From NCBI GenBank assembly GCA_029557215.1, contig JAKPQQ010000237.1, positions 1 through 64,000 of the forward strand: a DNA stretch of 64,000 bases. The letters run 5' to 3'. The notes beneath the pieces were generated by a model, which saw nothing but the letters and a program-made list of their open reading frames with translations, was not told the origin of the DNA and made no database searches. Positions within the stretch are counted from its first letter, which is position 1, and the number at the start of each line of letters is the position of its first letter. The translations under genes were made by a program, and so were the position numbers. Below, in pieces: positions 51,625 through 62,646 of the stretch. The DNA is from Fibrobacterota bacterium (GTDB lineage Bacteria; Fibrobacterota; Fibrobacteria; UBA5070).

Positions 51625-52515
51625 ATGTCCAAACTCAAGCCGGTACAGGATCTGCAGCGCGAACGCTTGACCAACCTGGATCAAGGGATCAAGCAGCTTC
51701 TGAAGGATCATCCTGTCGATACGCTGGAATTCCTGCTTCCCGATGCCTCCAAGGCGTGGGGCAAGCCCTTGTCGTGGGAGTTTTTGAACACCACCACGCG
51801 CAAGCACGATCTGGCCCGCAAGGGTTACGTGATGGACCTGAACGTCCGCTACACCTTCGCCAAGCGGTCGGTGGTCCTGGTGGTGCTGATCGAGCATTGG
51901 GCCACGGCCCAATCGGTGAACCTGCACCGTACGGCGCACTACTATCTCGATCTTCTGGAGCGGTTCCCGAAGGACGAGGTCGTGCCGGTGGCCTTGGTGA
52001 CCGATCTCAAGCCCGCCCGGATCGCCAACAAGGTCCATTCGGAAAGCCGTGGCCGGGTGTGGCTGCACTTCGAGACACTGGTGCGCGAGGTGTCCCGCGA
52101 GGAGTATTCCGCCTGGGCGGGGGCTCGCAACGCGATTGCCCAGGCCTTGCGAGGTGCTATGGCCGGGCCACAGAGCCGGGCGGAGAAGGTTTTCCGGGGA
52201 GCCGAGGCGTTGAAGGGCATCGTTTCTCCCGAGGAATACCGCAACCTCTTCACTTTGGCCGCAGAAGTCGGTAAATTGACTCTCAAGGAAGTCGAGGCAT
52301 ACATGAAAAAGACACAACTCCGATCCGAAGCTCTCGAGTGGCTGGAATCCCAGGCCCAGGCCAGGGGCGAACAAGCCAAGGCGATTGCGACTGCCAGGAA
52401 TCTTCTGGAACACGGTGTTTCGTGGGACATCATCACGAGTTCGACGGGCCTCAAATCCACTGAATTGAAGAAGCTCGCGAAGCCTGCTTCTGCCCGCAAG
52501 CTCGCCAAGAAGTAA
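51625..52515 (+). CDS. Rpn/YhgA-type PD-(D/E)XK nuclease (transposase-like)
   Basis: 296 residues. MDLNVRY, then VVLVVLIEHWATAQS and RTAHYYLDLLERFPKDEVVPVALVTD match the Rpn/YhgA nuclease core. The C-terminal part with ARGEQAKAIATARNLLEHGV and an HTH-like end (IITSSTGLKSTELKKL) is the usual variable tail. Rpn proteins promote recombination in E. coli and occur in many copies. TACATTGA lies five bases before ATG 51625; the ATG at 51619 or TTG at 51616 are alternatives. It sits between the two copies of the cytochrome-tail sequence. Confidence 0.8.
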   Translation: MSKLKPVQDLQRERLTNLDQGIKQLLKDHPVDTLEFLLPDASKAWGKPLSWEFLNTTTRKHDLARKGYVMDLNVRYTFAKRSVVLVVLIEHWATAQSVNLHRTAHYYLDLLERFPKDEVVPVALVTDLKPARIANKVHSESRGRVWLHFETLVREVSREEYSAWAGARNAIAQALRGAMAGPQSRAEKVFRGAEALKGIVSPEEYRNLFTLAAEVGKLTLKEVEAYMKKTQLRSEALEWLESQAQARGEQAKAIATARNLLEHGVSWDIITSSTGLKSTELKKLAKPASARKLAKK

Positions 52516-52851
52516 CCGACTTCAAAGCCGCATGGAATTTGGTGCCCTGGTCCTTAGATGGATCGGGGCGCTTTCGTTTCTGGAAACACAGCCACCCCGC
52601 CGCGGGCCTCCAGACCCTGACGGGGCTTCGGCCCAGCCGCCCCGCATTCGCTGGGCCCATCCTTGGGCCGTCGCCGCATCCGGCGGCTTGTCACGAGCAC
52701 GGGGCGGCAGATCGTGCCGCCAGAACGCGCCACCCGCCCGCAAGCGCACGGGCGGCGCTGCAACATAATGGCAATTGCGCGTCTTGCCACTCGTCCATGC
52801 CGCGCATTCCCTCGCGCTTGCCAAGATTCGAATCGGAAGAAGTGATCCCCC
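52516..52851. repeat. Hairpin-rich intergenic segment with second cytochrome-tail copy
   Basis: From about 52615 to 52765 there is a chain of short GC hairpins: GGGC-TTC-GGCCC type, GGCCCA/TGGGCC, CGCCG/CGGCG, GGCGGCA/TGCCGCC. The overall design resembles copies A and B of the hairpin repeat but the sequence is different. Bases 52776-52790 encode a CASCH-like motif and 52816-52847 almost repeat 51409-51436, so this is a broken second copy of the cytochrome tail. No intact gene is seen. Confidence 0.55.
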
Positions 52852-53789
52852 TCACACCTTCAGCCGCTTGCGCACCTTTTCCGTGTCGAATCCCGCCAGG
52901 GTCTGCTGGTCCAGCCATTTCCGCAAGCGCAGTCTGCCCAGTTCGTTTTTGGATGCCGCCATCGGGGTTTGACCTGCCAGTTCGGCGAGGGGAGTGTCCA
53001 AGATGGCTTCGCCCAGGGGCTTTGATCCACCTGGGCTAGGATTGGCTTTGGGCTCGGTGGTGGACGGAGCGACGCCGAGGGCGAATCCGAGCAGGTCTTC
53101 GTGCAGCGCGAGCCAGATTTCGTTGTGGATGTCGGGGCGCAGCCGAGTCTGCGGTGCGAATCCGAACTTTTTCGCCAGCGCGTTCCAGAACGATTCCAGG
53201 CGGTGGACGCCTGCCGAACCGTGAAACCGTGCCGTGTGCAACCCCGCAAAATCGTGGCCGGCGTGGTGAAGGATCCGCGTCAGCAATGCGTCGCCAATCT
53301 TCCAGTCTTGCGGGGCGAACGATTCCATGACTTCCACCTCGCGGTGGCAGCCCAATTGCATCAGATGCCACCGCCCGTTGCCAAAACCTTGGACCACCCA
53401 AGGCTCCGTCGGAGCCAGGCTCCAGCTGTCCAGATGGTTGGCGAGCCTCAGGTCGGTCGGTTCAAAGAAACGGGCCACCCGCACGATAGGCCGTGCTTCG
53501 GAATATTTCTTGAACCAATCCCACAAGAAATGATCCAGGAACGCCTGCTGGTTGGATGGCTCGTCGAACGCCGATCGCAGAGGGTCGGACAGGTTGTCGA
53601 TGCAGGAAAACCAAAGCTCCTGCATCCCCGCCGAGACTCGTACCATTTCCAGCAAGTGTCGACGCAACGATGCGTGCGCTTCCTGGGCGGAGGCGTCGCC
53701 GGAACGCATCGGGCTTTCGGCGAACCGGCCGCAACAGTCGGAATACGTCCGACCCGAGAGGCAGGGGCAGAGCTGCGCCCCCTTCGGCA

Positions 53790-53790
<1 letters not shown>
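52852..53790 (-). CDS. SEC-C motif protein coupled to gyrB
   Basis: 312 residues. The N-terminus has the zinc motif CPCLSGRTYSDCCG of SEC-C domains (about residues 8-21), which bind SecB or ribosomal partners in other proteins. The rest has no recognised family: a mixed region to about 225, then an Arg/Lys-rich C-terminus. Its ATG shares one base with the gyrB stop (TGATG), so it is probably translated by coupling from gyrB. Function unknown. Confidence 0.75.
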
Positions 53791-55988
<2,198 letters not shown>

Positions 55989-56041
55989 CGCAATTTAGTT
56001 TGTTTCCGGTACCTTCTGCTTGTCCTGAAGGGAGGGGCGTC

Positions 56042-56866
56042 GTGTCCATCGACATCTACCAATACGAAGAGTATCGCAAGGCGCTGGCGGATCTGTGGCG
56101 CGCCAAATGCGAAATCGACCCGGAACTCACGCATCGGGCCTTCGCCAAGGTGGCGGGGTTTTCCAATCCCGGTTTCCTGGGAGACGTGATTCGCGGTCGC
56201 CGCAAGCTCAGCGAAGAAGCCGTGACCAAAATGGTCAAGGGGTTCGGATTGCGCGGAAGCGACGCCGAATTCTTCCGGTTGCTGGTCAAGCACAACCAGT
56301 CCAAGCATCCGGACGACCGCGAAGAATACTGGCGACAGATCCTGCAGCGTCGTTCGCGTTCCAGTTTCGTCAAGATGAACCCCGCGCTTTCCAGGTACTA
56401 CCAGGACTTCCGGTATCCGCTGGTGCGCGCGGCTCTGCAGTGCCTGGAATGGAAAGGCGACGGTGCCGAACTCGGTGCGTTCATCGATCCTCCGCTGGCC
56501 CCGGCCGTGGCGCAGAAACTCGCGCAGGATCTGGTCGATTGGGGACTGGTCAAGATCGACCCCCAAGGCGTCCACCGCGTGACTTCGGCGTTCGTGGAGC
56601 CGCCCGCGACCATGCACGAGCAGGTGCGCCAGCTCAACCGGACCTGGATCACGCAGGGGGCAGAATCCATCTCGCGTTTCCCGGCCGACCGGCGCCACGT
56701 GTCCACCATCCTTCTCACCGTTTCGGAATCCACCCGCCGCGAAGTCCAGCGGCGCATCGACCGGTTCCGCCAGGAAATCTTCGAACTCCTCCGGGCCGAC
56801 CAGAAGCCCGACCGGATCCTCCAACTGTCCATGCAATTTTTTCCGCGTTCGCGGGAAAGGAACTGA
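56042..56866 (+). CDS. TIGR02147 family putative transcriptional regulator
   Basis: 274 residues. It starts IDIYQYEEYRKALADLWRAK, the typical opening of this family, which is expanded in Fibrobacter. Residues of about 25-70 (THRAFAKVAGFSNPGFLGDV, then SEEAVTKMVKGFGL) form a Cro/C1-like helix-turn-helix. The remaining 200 residues are the conserved TIGR02147 region. No membrane segment. The GTG at 56042 follows GGGAGGGG. The next gene, a lipoprotein, starts 3 bp after its stop, so the pair is one operon. Regulation of the lipoprotein or of itself is likely, but no target is proven. Confidence 0.9.
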   Translation: MSIDIYQYEEYRKALADLWRAKCEIDPELTHRAFAKVAGFSNPGFLGDVIRGRRKLSEEAVTKMVKGFGLRGSDAEFFRLLVKHNQSKHPDDREEYWRQILQRRSRSSFVKMNPALSRYYQDFRYPLVRAALQCLEWKGDGAELGAFIDPPLAPAVAQKLAQDLVDWGLVKIDPQGVHRVTSAFVEPPATMHEQVRQLNRTWITQGAESISRFPADRRHVSTILLTVSESTRREVQRRIDRFRQEIFELLRADQKPDRILQLSMQFFPRSRERN

Positions 56867-56869
56867 GCC

Positions 56870-58159
56870 ATGAAACGATTCATCTCCATCCTCTGCGCGG
56901 CTCTCGTCATGGCCGCCTGCGACGCCAGCTCCACCGCCAACGGCCCGCGTGCCGGCGGCGAAGACTTCCCCAACACCATGCAGGCGCTGGGCCGGGCCTT
57001 GGCGCTCGGCGCCGACTCGTCCGGCGACTGGAACAGCCTCGATTCGGCCGACATCGCCGTTTCCGGTGACGCGTCGCTATCCGACACCGCGCGGTTGGTG
57101 GCGGCTCGGGGACAGGGCCTTTGGTGCTCCGACACATCGTACGATGGCGTTCTCTCGGGCGGCATCTACTTCAAGGTCGGCGTCAAGTGCCCCAAGATCG
57201 GCCTCATGATCCAGGATTCGCTCGCCTTGTCGGTGGTCGATCGGGCGGATGGGGGCAAGGACACGGTCTTCAAGGTGGTCCAGGTGGATTCGACCCTTCT
57301 GGGCGAATACCGCAAATTGATCACCATCGTCGATGCCGACGGCGATGGCGGATTCCTGCTCCGCAACGATCCGGGGCGCGCCGTGTTGTCGGCCCGCAAG
57401 ACGGCTGGACGCTGGACGCTCTGGAATCGCATGGTCATGGATCCCGGGCCGGATGGTCTCTGGGATCCGGGCGAAGACAACCACGTCTACTCCGGGTCGC
57501 GGACCCTCCTGCTTCTCGCCGACACCATCCAACATGAACAGTACACGCCCCATGTCGCGGGAGCTCCGTTGCTTGCCGGAAAGACGGATTCCAACCTGGT
57601 TTGGGTCGACAAAATCCGTCGTCATCCCTTGAGGGTGCGCACGGAACGGGGGGTGCTCATGGCCTTCCGGGACTCATCCCGCAACTATCCGGCCTTCTGG
57701 AGGTCCAGGACGGAATGGGTGGGTGGGGGAGTCCGCTTCGAAACGGTGTTCGGTTCGCGTGCCGACAGCCAATTCGTGGCCGGCGATACGGTCACGATCC
57801 TGGATCGAGCCATGCGCGACGGCGACTCCTTGCGGGTGGAAGTGCGTGCGAAGCTCTCCCCGGTTCCCAGCGATCGGACGAGAGACTCCCTCCTGAGCCT
57901 GCGAGCCGAGCGTTATCGTCCCGGTCGCTTCGAGCGCAATTCGGTGTGGGAGTTCGTCTCCGATCGGCCCATCGGCAATGGCAAGGACGCGGACTCGGGC
58001 GATCTGTTCGCCCGGGTCGATTTCTCCGACGGCCGTTGGATCCAGTTCGACGGTCGCTGGGAGCTTGGAGTGTTCTCCGGAACCTTCAGCACGGGCAACG
58101 ATTCCGGGAGCATCGTCGTGAACCGCGACGGCTCGGTGCGTTCGCTCGTGCGCAAGTAG
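56870..58159 (+). CDS. Large lipoprotein paired with the TIGR02147 regulator
   Basis: 429 residues. A lipoprotein signal (ILCAALVMAAC) is followed by about 410 residues of beta-rich, Asp/Gly-rich sequence, including a DADGDGG stretch that looks like a calcium-binding loop. There is no family match. It starts 3 bp after the regulator stop with AAAGGA upstream. Regulator-plus-lipoprotein pairs suggest an adaptable surface component. Anchoring face and ligand are unknown. Confidence 0.78.
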   Translation: MKRFISILCAALVMAACDASSTANGPRAGGEDFPNTMQALGRALALGADSSGDWNSLDSADIAVSGDASLSDTARLVAARGQGLWCSDTSYDGVLSGGIYFKVGVKCPKIGLMIQDSLALSVVDRADGGKDTVFKVVQVDSTLLGEYRKLITIVDADGDGGFLLRNDPGRAVLSARKTAGRWTLWNRMVMDPGPDGLWDPGEDNHVYSGSRTLLLLADTIQHEQYTPHVAGAPLLAGKTDSNLVWVDKIRRHPLRVRTERGVLMAFRDSSRNYPAFWRSRTEWVGGGVRFETVFGSRADSQFVAGDTVTILDRAMRDGDSLRVEVRAKLSPVPSDRTRDSLLSLRAERYRPGRFERNSVWEFVSDRPIGNGKDADSGDLFARVDFSDGRWIQFDGRWELGVFSGTFSTGNDSGSIVVNRDGSVRSLVRK

Positions 58160-58250
58160 GCGATCCGTCCCGGATCCGGCGCGACACCGGGGGCTTCGCG
58201 CTTCCGGCATCGTTTGGCAACGATCGCGGGCAGGAATGCTCGCGATCATC

Positions 58251-58258
58251 TATTTTTG
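58251..58258 (+). promoter_or_regulatory. TAnnTTTG -10-like box, rpiA
   Basis: TATTTTTG, nine bases before the rpiA ATG, with no Shine-Dalgarno sequence. Confidence 0.45.
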
Positions 58259-58267
58259 CCTCCCACT

Positions 58268-58957
58268 ATGGATACGCTCGAAACCGCCAAAAGGACCGCC
58301 GCCGCCGCCGCACTCAAACTCGTGGAAGACGGAATGGCCCTCGGGCTCGGAACCGGCTCCACCGCCCGCCACCTGGTCCAGTTGTTGGCCGAGCGCATCC
58401 AGATGACCGGTCTGCGGGTGCAGTGCTGCGCCACTTCCCGCGATACCGCCGACCTGGCCCGCTCTTTGGGCATCGAGATCTTCGACCTCGACGACCTTGG
58501 CGAGCTGGATCTGGCCATCGACGGAGCCGACGAGATCGACCCCAGGCTGAATCTCACCAAGGGCGGAGGGGCGGCCCATTTCCGGGAGAAAGTCGTCGAG
58601 AAAGCCGCCAAGCGGTTCGCGGTCATCGCCGATTCCACCAAGCTCGTCGAAAAGCTCGGATCCACCCGCCAGATTCCGTTGGAAATCCTCCCCTTCGCCT
58701 GGAAGACCACTTGCCGGCACATCGAGGCGTTGGGAGGCAAGGTGACGCCTCGCATCGGCGCCGACACCGAGATCGTCCGCACCGACAACGGGAACCTGAT
58801 CGTGGACGGAGATTTCGGATCCATCGCCGATCCCGGGGCGCTGGCGAAGAAACTCGACACGGTGACGGGCTTGTTGGAACACGGCCTGTTCGTGGGGATG
58901 GCCGAGGTCGCTTTCGTGGCGCACCCCGACGGCCATGTCCAGACAATCAAGCCCTAG
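58268..58957 (+). CDS. rpiA: Ribose-5-phosphate isomerase A
   Basis: 229 residues. GLGTGSTARHL, DGADEID and LTKGGGAAHFREK are the phosphate and catalytic motifs of RpiA, which interconverts ribose-5-phosphate and ribulose-5-phosphate in the pentose phosphate pathway. It fits the pentose supply expected from xylan breakdown, though it is housekeeping. The ATG at 58268 is preferred over an upstream ATG at 58214, because the -10-like box lies between them. Confidence 0.96.
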   Translation: MDTLETAKRTAAAAALKLVEDGMALGLGTGSTARHLVQLLAERIQMTGLRVQCCATSRDTADLARSLGIEIFDLDDLGELDLAIDGADEIDPRLNLTKGGGAAHFREKVVEKAAKRFAVIADSTKLVEKLGSTRQIPLEILPFAWKTTCRHIEALGGKVTPRIGADTEIVRTDNGNLIVDGDFGSIADPGALAKKLDTVTGLLEHGLFVGMAEVAFVAHPDGHVQTIKP

Positions 58958-59039
58958 AGGCGAAGAGCCGCCACGCGGGCCGGCGACACCCTATATTCAC
59001 ACCAGTCGATCCCATCCTTCCACCCGGAGGCACCAGAGC

Positions 59040-60017
59040 ATGCGATTCGTCCTCGTCCAGGCAGTCCTCGCCGTGTCCGGGTTGGCTATCGCCCAGGAGC
59101 CGTGCCTCGACACACTGCTCCTGAATTCCATCCAGGTCGAACGCCAGACCCTGCGCAATTCCGCGACCTTGGGTGGATGGAGTTCCGTGGTTCTGAAAAC
59201 CTTCGACGCCAACAGCCTTCGTGCCGCGGCTCCGCTGGCCCAGCCTCCGGTGTCCGATCTCCCCGAAGAGATCGCTTTGACCGACGTCCGTCATTTCACC
59301 CGCATCGTGTCCAACGCCTGCTCCGACATGGTGTCTCCGGTCGAATTCTGGCGTGTGACAGATACCTTCAAACTCTCCGGAGTTGCCGCGATCGAACCCG
59401 CGGTTCGCGAGACGGATTCGATTCTCGTGACGCGCCGCTCCGACGAGGCGGTCCTGGAAAGCGGGAAGCCCCAGGAGTTGAAGTACCGCTGGACCTCCGA
59501 CGATTTCGACCTGGCCTTGGTGGACGCCGCCGATACCGTGGACGCCTGGAGCATTTGGTTCGTGGGGCGATCGTTCCGCAACACGAATGTTGGCGTACCC
59601 GTCTCGGGTGTTCGTGCTTACCGGATGTTCCAAAGCAAGGTGACCGGCTACTTGGCCGAGGCTCTGGCTCTCTTCCAGGCGTCCGTCGATTCGGTCGGTC
59701 GTGGGGAACTCGATTCCACGCGCTTCGACATCGTGCGGATGCGGCATGTCTACCAGCGTCCTGTTTGGGTCGGCGTGAAGGGAAAACGTCTTGCGCCAAG
59801 GCTCCAGGCGGTCCGCGAGGGAGACGGCTGGCGGTTTTCGCTTTCGGGTGCGTCCAGCCTCTCGATCTCGGGTTTGGATGGGCGTGTCGTTCGGCGGTTG
59901 TCCGGCGCTCGTGACGTATTCTGGGACGGGCACGACCAGGAAGGGCGTCGAGTCCCTGCCGGAATCTGGCTGGTGGGTGGTGTCGGCGCCGGTTCATCGA
60001 CAATCTTTGTCCGCTGA
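59040..60017 (+). CDS. Secreted paralogous protein 1 with sorting-like tail
   Basis: 325 residues, with a signal peptide (ending AIAQ). The mature start CLDTLLLNSIQVERQTLRNS and the segment ATLGGW are shared with the next gene, so the two form a paralogous family. No known domain was found in the first 250 residues. The last 55 (LSISGLDGRVVRRLSG, then FWDGHDQEGRRVPAGIWLVG) are a FlgD/T9SS-like C-terminal domain. GGAGG precedes the ATG at 59040. It is probably exported. Function unknown. Confidence 0.8.
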   Translation: MRFVLVQAVLAVSGLAIAQEPCLDTLLLNSIQVERQTLRNSATLGGWSSVVLKTFDANSLRAAAPLAQPPVSDLPEEIALTDVRHFTRIVSNACSDMVSPVEFWRVTDTFKLSGVAAIEPAVRETDSILVTRRSDEAVLESGKPQELKYRWTSDDFDLALVDAADTVDAWSIWFVGRSFRNTNVGVPVSGVRAYRMFQSKVTGYLAEALALFQASVDSVGRGELDSTRFDIVRMRHVYQRPVWVGVKGKRLAPRLQAVREGDGWRFSLSGASSLSISGLDGRVVRRLSGARDVFWDGHDQEGRRVPAGIWLVGGVGAGSSTIFVR

Positions 60018-60151
60018 CTTCCCGGGAGTGTACTCCTCGCGAGTATGATCCCGGGCGAAATGGGCTGAACTTGGGTAGCCCGGCTCGCCCGGCTGGAGTT
60101 ATTCTGGGAAGAGAGGCGCCACTCCGTCGCCGCCCTTGGAGGATCCTCCCA

Positions 60152-61132
60152 ATGCGTCCAACCCGTTTCCTGCTGGCTTCCGCCCTTTCCGCAGCCGCTT
60201 CCACAGGTGCCGCCTGCACCGATTCGTTGTTCCTGCAATCCATCACGGTCTTTCGGCAAAGCCTAAAGAACACGGCCACCCTGGGTGACTGGGACAGCGT
60301 CAAGGTGAATCCCTGGGATGCGAACGATCTGCTGAAAGCCGCTCCGCTCGGGTACCCGTACTCCAACGATGCAGACGTGGCTACCCATTATCTGGCATTC
60401 AAGTTCGATTGTGGCGCCGATACCGCTTCGGCGGTGCAAGGGGCCAGGGTTATCACCAAGCGCGTCCGGTCCGGCGAAGAATATCGTCATCAGACGACAT
60501 TGGAGTCCTTCACGACGGATGCCAGTGTGATCATGATCGATGGCGACGGAAAAGGAACATCTCTGAACGGCGTGCCATTCAGTAATCTGTGGAAGTCCAA
60601 CCTGTTCTACATCGGGAAAAAAACAGCATCGTCGCCGCGCCAGAGTTACGGCCAGGTTGCGGTCGCGGACATCTATTCATCTACCAGCACGAGCACATCC
60701 TGGAAGAGCAGATCAGCAGCTGGATATGGTGTCTATCCGGTCCTGGCCGATCACGACAACGTCCTTTCTGAATTTCTGGAAGATACGGTCAGCCTCTATG
60801 TCGCCAAGTTGGGCTCAGGAGTCGATTCGGTCCGCACCCAGATCGTCCGCTTCCGCTACGAGTACGACTACACCAAGCCCGCCACCGGAATCCGTTCCTC
60901 CGCACCGCGCGCCGCGTTCCGGGTGAACGCTGGGGCCAACGGTTGGAGCATCCAGCTCACCCAAGCCGCTCCGGTTTCCATCTATTCCACCGAGGGACGG
61001 CTGATTCGTCAATTCTCGGCGGCACGTTCAGTGTTCTGGGATGGCCGTGATGCTTCGGGCGCCAAGGTCCGGCCTGGGTTGTGGGTGGTGCGCGCTTCGG
61101 GGCACGGTGCTGTGCCCGTCCTGGTCCGCTGA
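60152..61132 (+). CDS. Secreted paralogous protein 2 with sorting-like tail
   Basis: 326 residues. Signal peptide to about residue 20, then CTDSLFLQSITVFRQSLKNT and ATLGDW, matching paralog 1. The middle part is Ser/Thr-rich. The C-terminal domain (VSIYSTEGRLIRQFS, then FWDGRDASGAKVRPGLWVV) is nearly identical in design to paralog 1. GGAGG lies before the ATG at 60152. The terminator at 61164 suggests the two paralogs are transcribed as a unit or separately, ending there. Function unknown. Confidence 0.8.
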   Translation: MRPTRFLLASALSAAASTGAACTDSLFLQSITVFRQSLKNTATLGDWDSVKVNPWDANDLLKAAPLGYPYSNDADVATHYLAFKFDCGADTASAVQGARVITKRVRSGEEYRHQTTLESFTTDASVIMIDGDGKGTSLNGVPFSNLWKSNLFYIGKKTASSPRQSYGQVAVADIYSSTSTSTSWKSRSAAGYGVYPVLADHDNVLSEFLEDTVSLYVAKLGSGVDSVRTQIVRFRYEYDYTKPATGIRSSAPRAAFRVNAGANGWSIQLTQAAPVSIYSTEGRLIRQFSAARSVFWDGRDASGAKVRPGLWVVRASGHGAVPVLVR

Positions 61133-61163
61133 CCTCCTTCAAGCACAGGCAACCAACCATGCG

Positions 61164-61199
61164 ACAACCCTGCGATCCGTTCGCGGGGTTGTTCGTTTC
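61164..61199 (+). terminator. Intrinsic terminator after paralog 2
   Basis: ACAACCC (61164-61170) pairs with GGGTTGT (61186-61192), extended inward by TGCGA/TCGCG pairs, followed by TCGTTTCTT. Confidence 0.7.
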
Positions 61200-61269
61200 T
61201 TGCTTCGGGCGCCTCCCGCGGCGGTAACCAGATTCTGTCCACCAGGGTGATCCTCGTGTTTCCTGGTGT

Positions 61270-61425
61270 TTCCTCGCCGCGGGCCGCCGCCTCCCCTCGA
61301 CACGCCACCTGCCGTGGCTGCTCGGGGGCAAGTCCGGGCTACCCTCCGGTCGGCCCTCGCGCTTGGCGCGCGGGCTGCCTGCGGCACCCTCCAGGCGGCT
61401 GGCGCATTCGTTGGCCGCTCGCCGT
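61270..61425. repeat. Hairpin-array repeat, copy B
   Basis: Shares with copy A a TCGACACG box, then a hairpin (here GCCAC/GTGGC), the identical 28-base core (61326-61353), a second hairpin (CGCGC-TTG-GCGCG) and the ending GGCTGGCGC (61397-61405). The hairpin stems have different bases from copy A but are still complementary. Confidence 0.7.
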
Positions 61426-61532
61426 GGGGCCCCGGTCGTGGGCGATCCGTACGCCCCTTGCGCAGTTTGAACCAGAGTGTTCCGTGCGCATCCAACGCCG
61501 TGGAAACGATCCCGACAGATTTTGGAGCACGG

Positions 61533-61571
61533 CAAAAACGAAGAAGGCCGGAGTGCTGTCCTCCGGCCTTC
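61533..61571 (-). terminator. Intrinsic terminator serving alkD
   Basis: A perfect 11-bp stem (61543-61553 with 61561-61571) and, on the minus strand, TTCGTTTTT after it. It lies about 265 bases past the alkD stop. Confidence 0.85.
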
Positions 61572-61834
61572 CCATATCACACTCGAACTCGAACGCTCCC
61601 CCGGAAAACCGCACAAGGCGGGACCGGCAAAGGAGTCGGAACCCCACACGCAGAGGTTCTTCTCGCTATTCCATCCGCACGAACGAGGGTTCGTCGGATC
61701 TCATTTTGATCGTACGAATCTCGATAGAGCTACCTGTTCTCTTCCGCGGCCCTGAGTGGGCCACTTCCCATACGTTACGGTCGGATTTCGCAGAAAGCAA
61801 CAGTCTCGACCGTCAAAATTTTTCGTCGGGTTCG

Positions 61835-62551
61835 TCATCGAAACTTCGCGCGTCCCATCCAGAACTTCCGTTCCGAATCTTCCAGCTTCTCGATCGCATA
61901 GCGCAGCATTGTCCGTGGCATCCGGGCCGCGTATTTCTCGAGGAATTCCAGCAACACCCCCTTATTCCGGTTTCCGGCTTCCCGCAACATCCAGCCCGTC
62001 GCCTTGTGGATCAGGTCGTGATCGTCAGTCAGGAGCGCTTCGCAAACTTCCACACAGGGGCTCATGTGGCCGTTGCGAATTTCGTGGAACGTGCTCATCA
62101 CCGCGATACGGCGATCCCAGACCCTGCCGCTCCGGGCCAGAGTCCAAAACGTGTCTGGATCGGGGTGTTTCTCCCACCAAGGCCCCAAGATGAGATGGGC
62201 GCTGGAATCCACAAGGTCCCAATTGTTCACATGCTCCTTGTGCTGCAGGTACAGGGCGGCGATTTCGGCTTGGAAGGTTTCCGATTTCGCCCGGGAATAG
62301 GCATCCACCCAGCTAAGCAGTCCCGCCAGACGCTCCTCGTGCCAGTCGGACTCGACCAGTCTGACAGCATCCTTCGGAGTCATTCCCCGGAATTGCCGCA
62401 CTCCGCGACGGATTTCGGGAACCGGAATCCCCAGGAATCTGTCGTGCTCGGCATATCCGCCCGGTCCCGCCTGGAAGAACCGGGCTTGCCCCTTCGCCCT
62501 TTCCGGATCTTGTCGCTCCCGGAGCCATTTCGAGAAGTCCTTCGCTCTCAT
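61835..62551 (-). CDS. alkD: AlkD-type DNA alkylation repair glycosylase
   Basis: 238 residues of HEAT-like helical repeats. [29 protein letters not shown] with the catalytic Asp and [12 protein letters not shown] with the DNA-contacting Arg are the family landmarks. It removes alkylated bases such as N7- and N3-methyl purines without flipping them. TAGATTCC lies four bases before the ATG and no Shine-Dalgarno sequence is present. It is divergent from alaS. Confidence 0.92.
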   Translation of the reverse strand: MRAKDFSKWLRERQDPERAKGQARFFQAGPGGYAEHDRFLGIPVPEIRRGVRQFRGMTPKDAVRLVESDWHEERLAGLLSWVDAYSRAKSETFQAEIAALYLQHKEHVNNWDLVDSSAHLILGPWWEKHPDPDTFWTLARSGRVWDRRIAVMSTFHEIRNGHMSPCVEVCEALLTDDHDLIHKATGWMLREAGNRNKGVLLEFLEKYAARMPRTMLRYAIEKLEDSERKFWMGRAKFR

Positions 62552-62631
62552 TCCCGGAATCTATTCCGATTTTCGGCAGATTCCCCCTCCGCTTCCTCCC
62601 GGGCCGGTCCCAAATCCCCGGGAGCAGGTTT

Positions 62632-62639
62632 TACCTTTC
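62632..62639 (+). promoter_or_regulatory. TAnnTTTS -10-like box, alaS
   Basis: TACCTTTC, seven bases before the alaS ATG, no Shine-Dalgarno sequence. Confidence 0.45.
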
Positions 62640-62646
62640 CGCGCCT

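Larger units (their letters stand above)
61133..61834. other. Gene-free region between the paralog pair and alkD
   Basis: About 700 bases holding the paralog terminator, copy B of the hairpin-array repeat and the alkD terminator. From 61575 to 61834 no gene or RNA was recognised; short open frames on both strands have no protein-like features. Confidence 0.5.

Noticed and set aside
49658-52515. The ATPase/nuclease and Rpn genes as a named defence system.
   Set aside because: No defence gene set, integrase or attachment site is recognisable; both families are common single genes, so only a mobile or accessory role is suggested.
61339-61709. Several open frames on both strands across copy B of the repeat and the alkD terminator.
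   Set aside because: They read through hairpins and the terminator, lack ribosome sites and have Arg/Pro-rich composition typical of noncoding GC-rich DNA.
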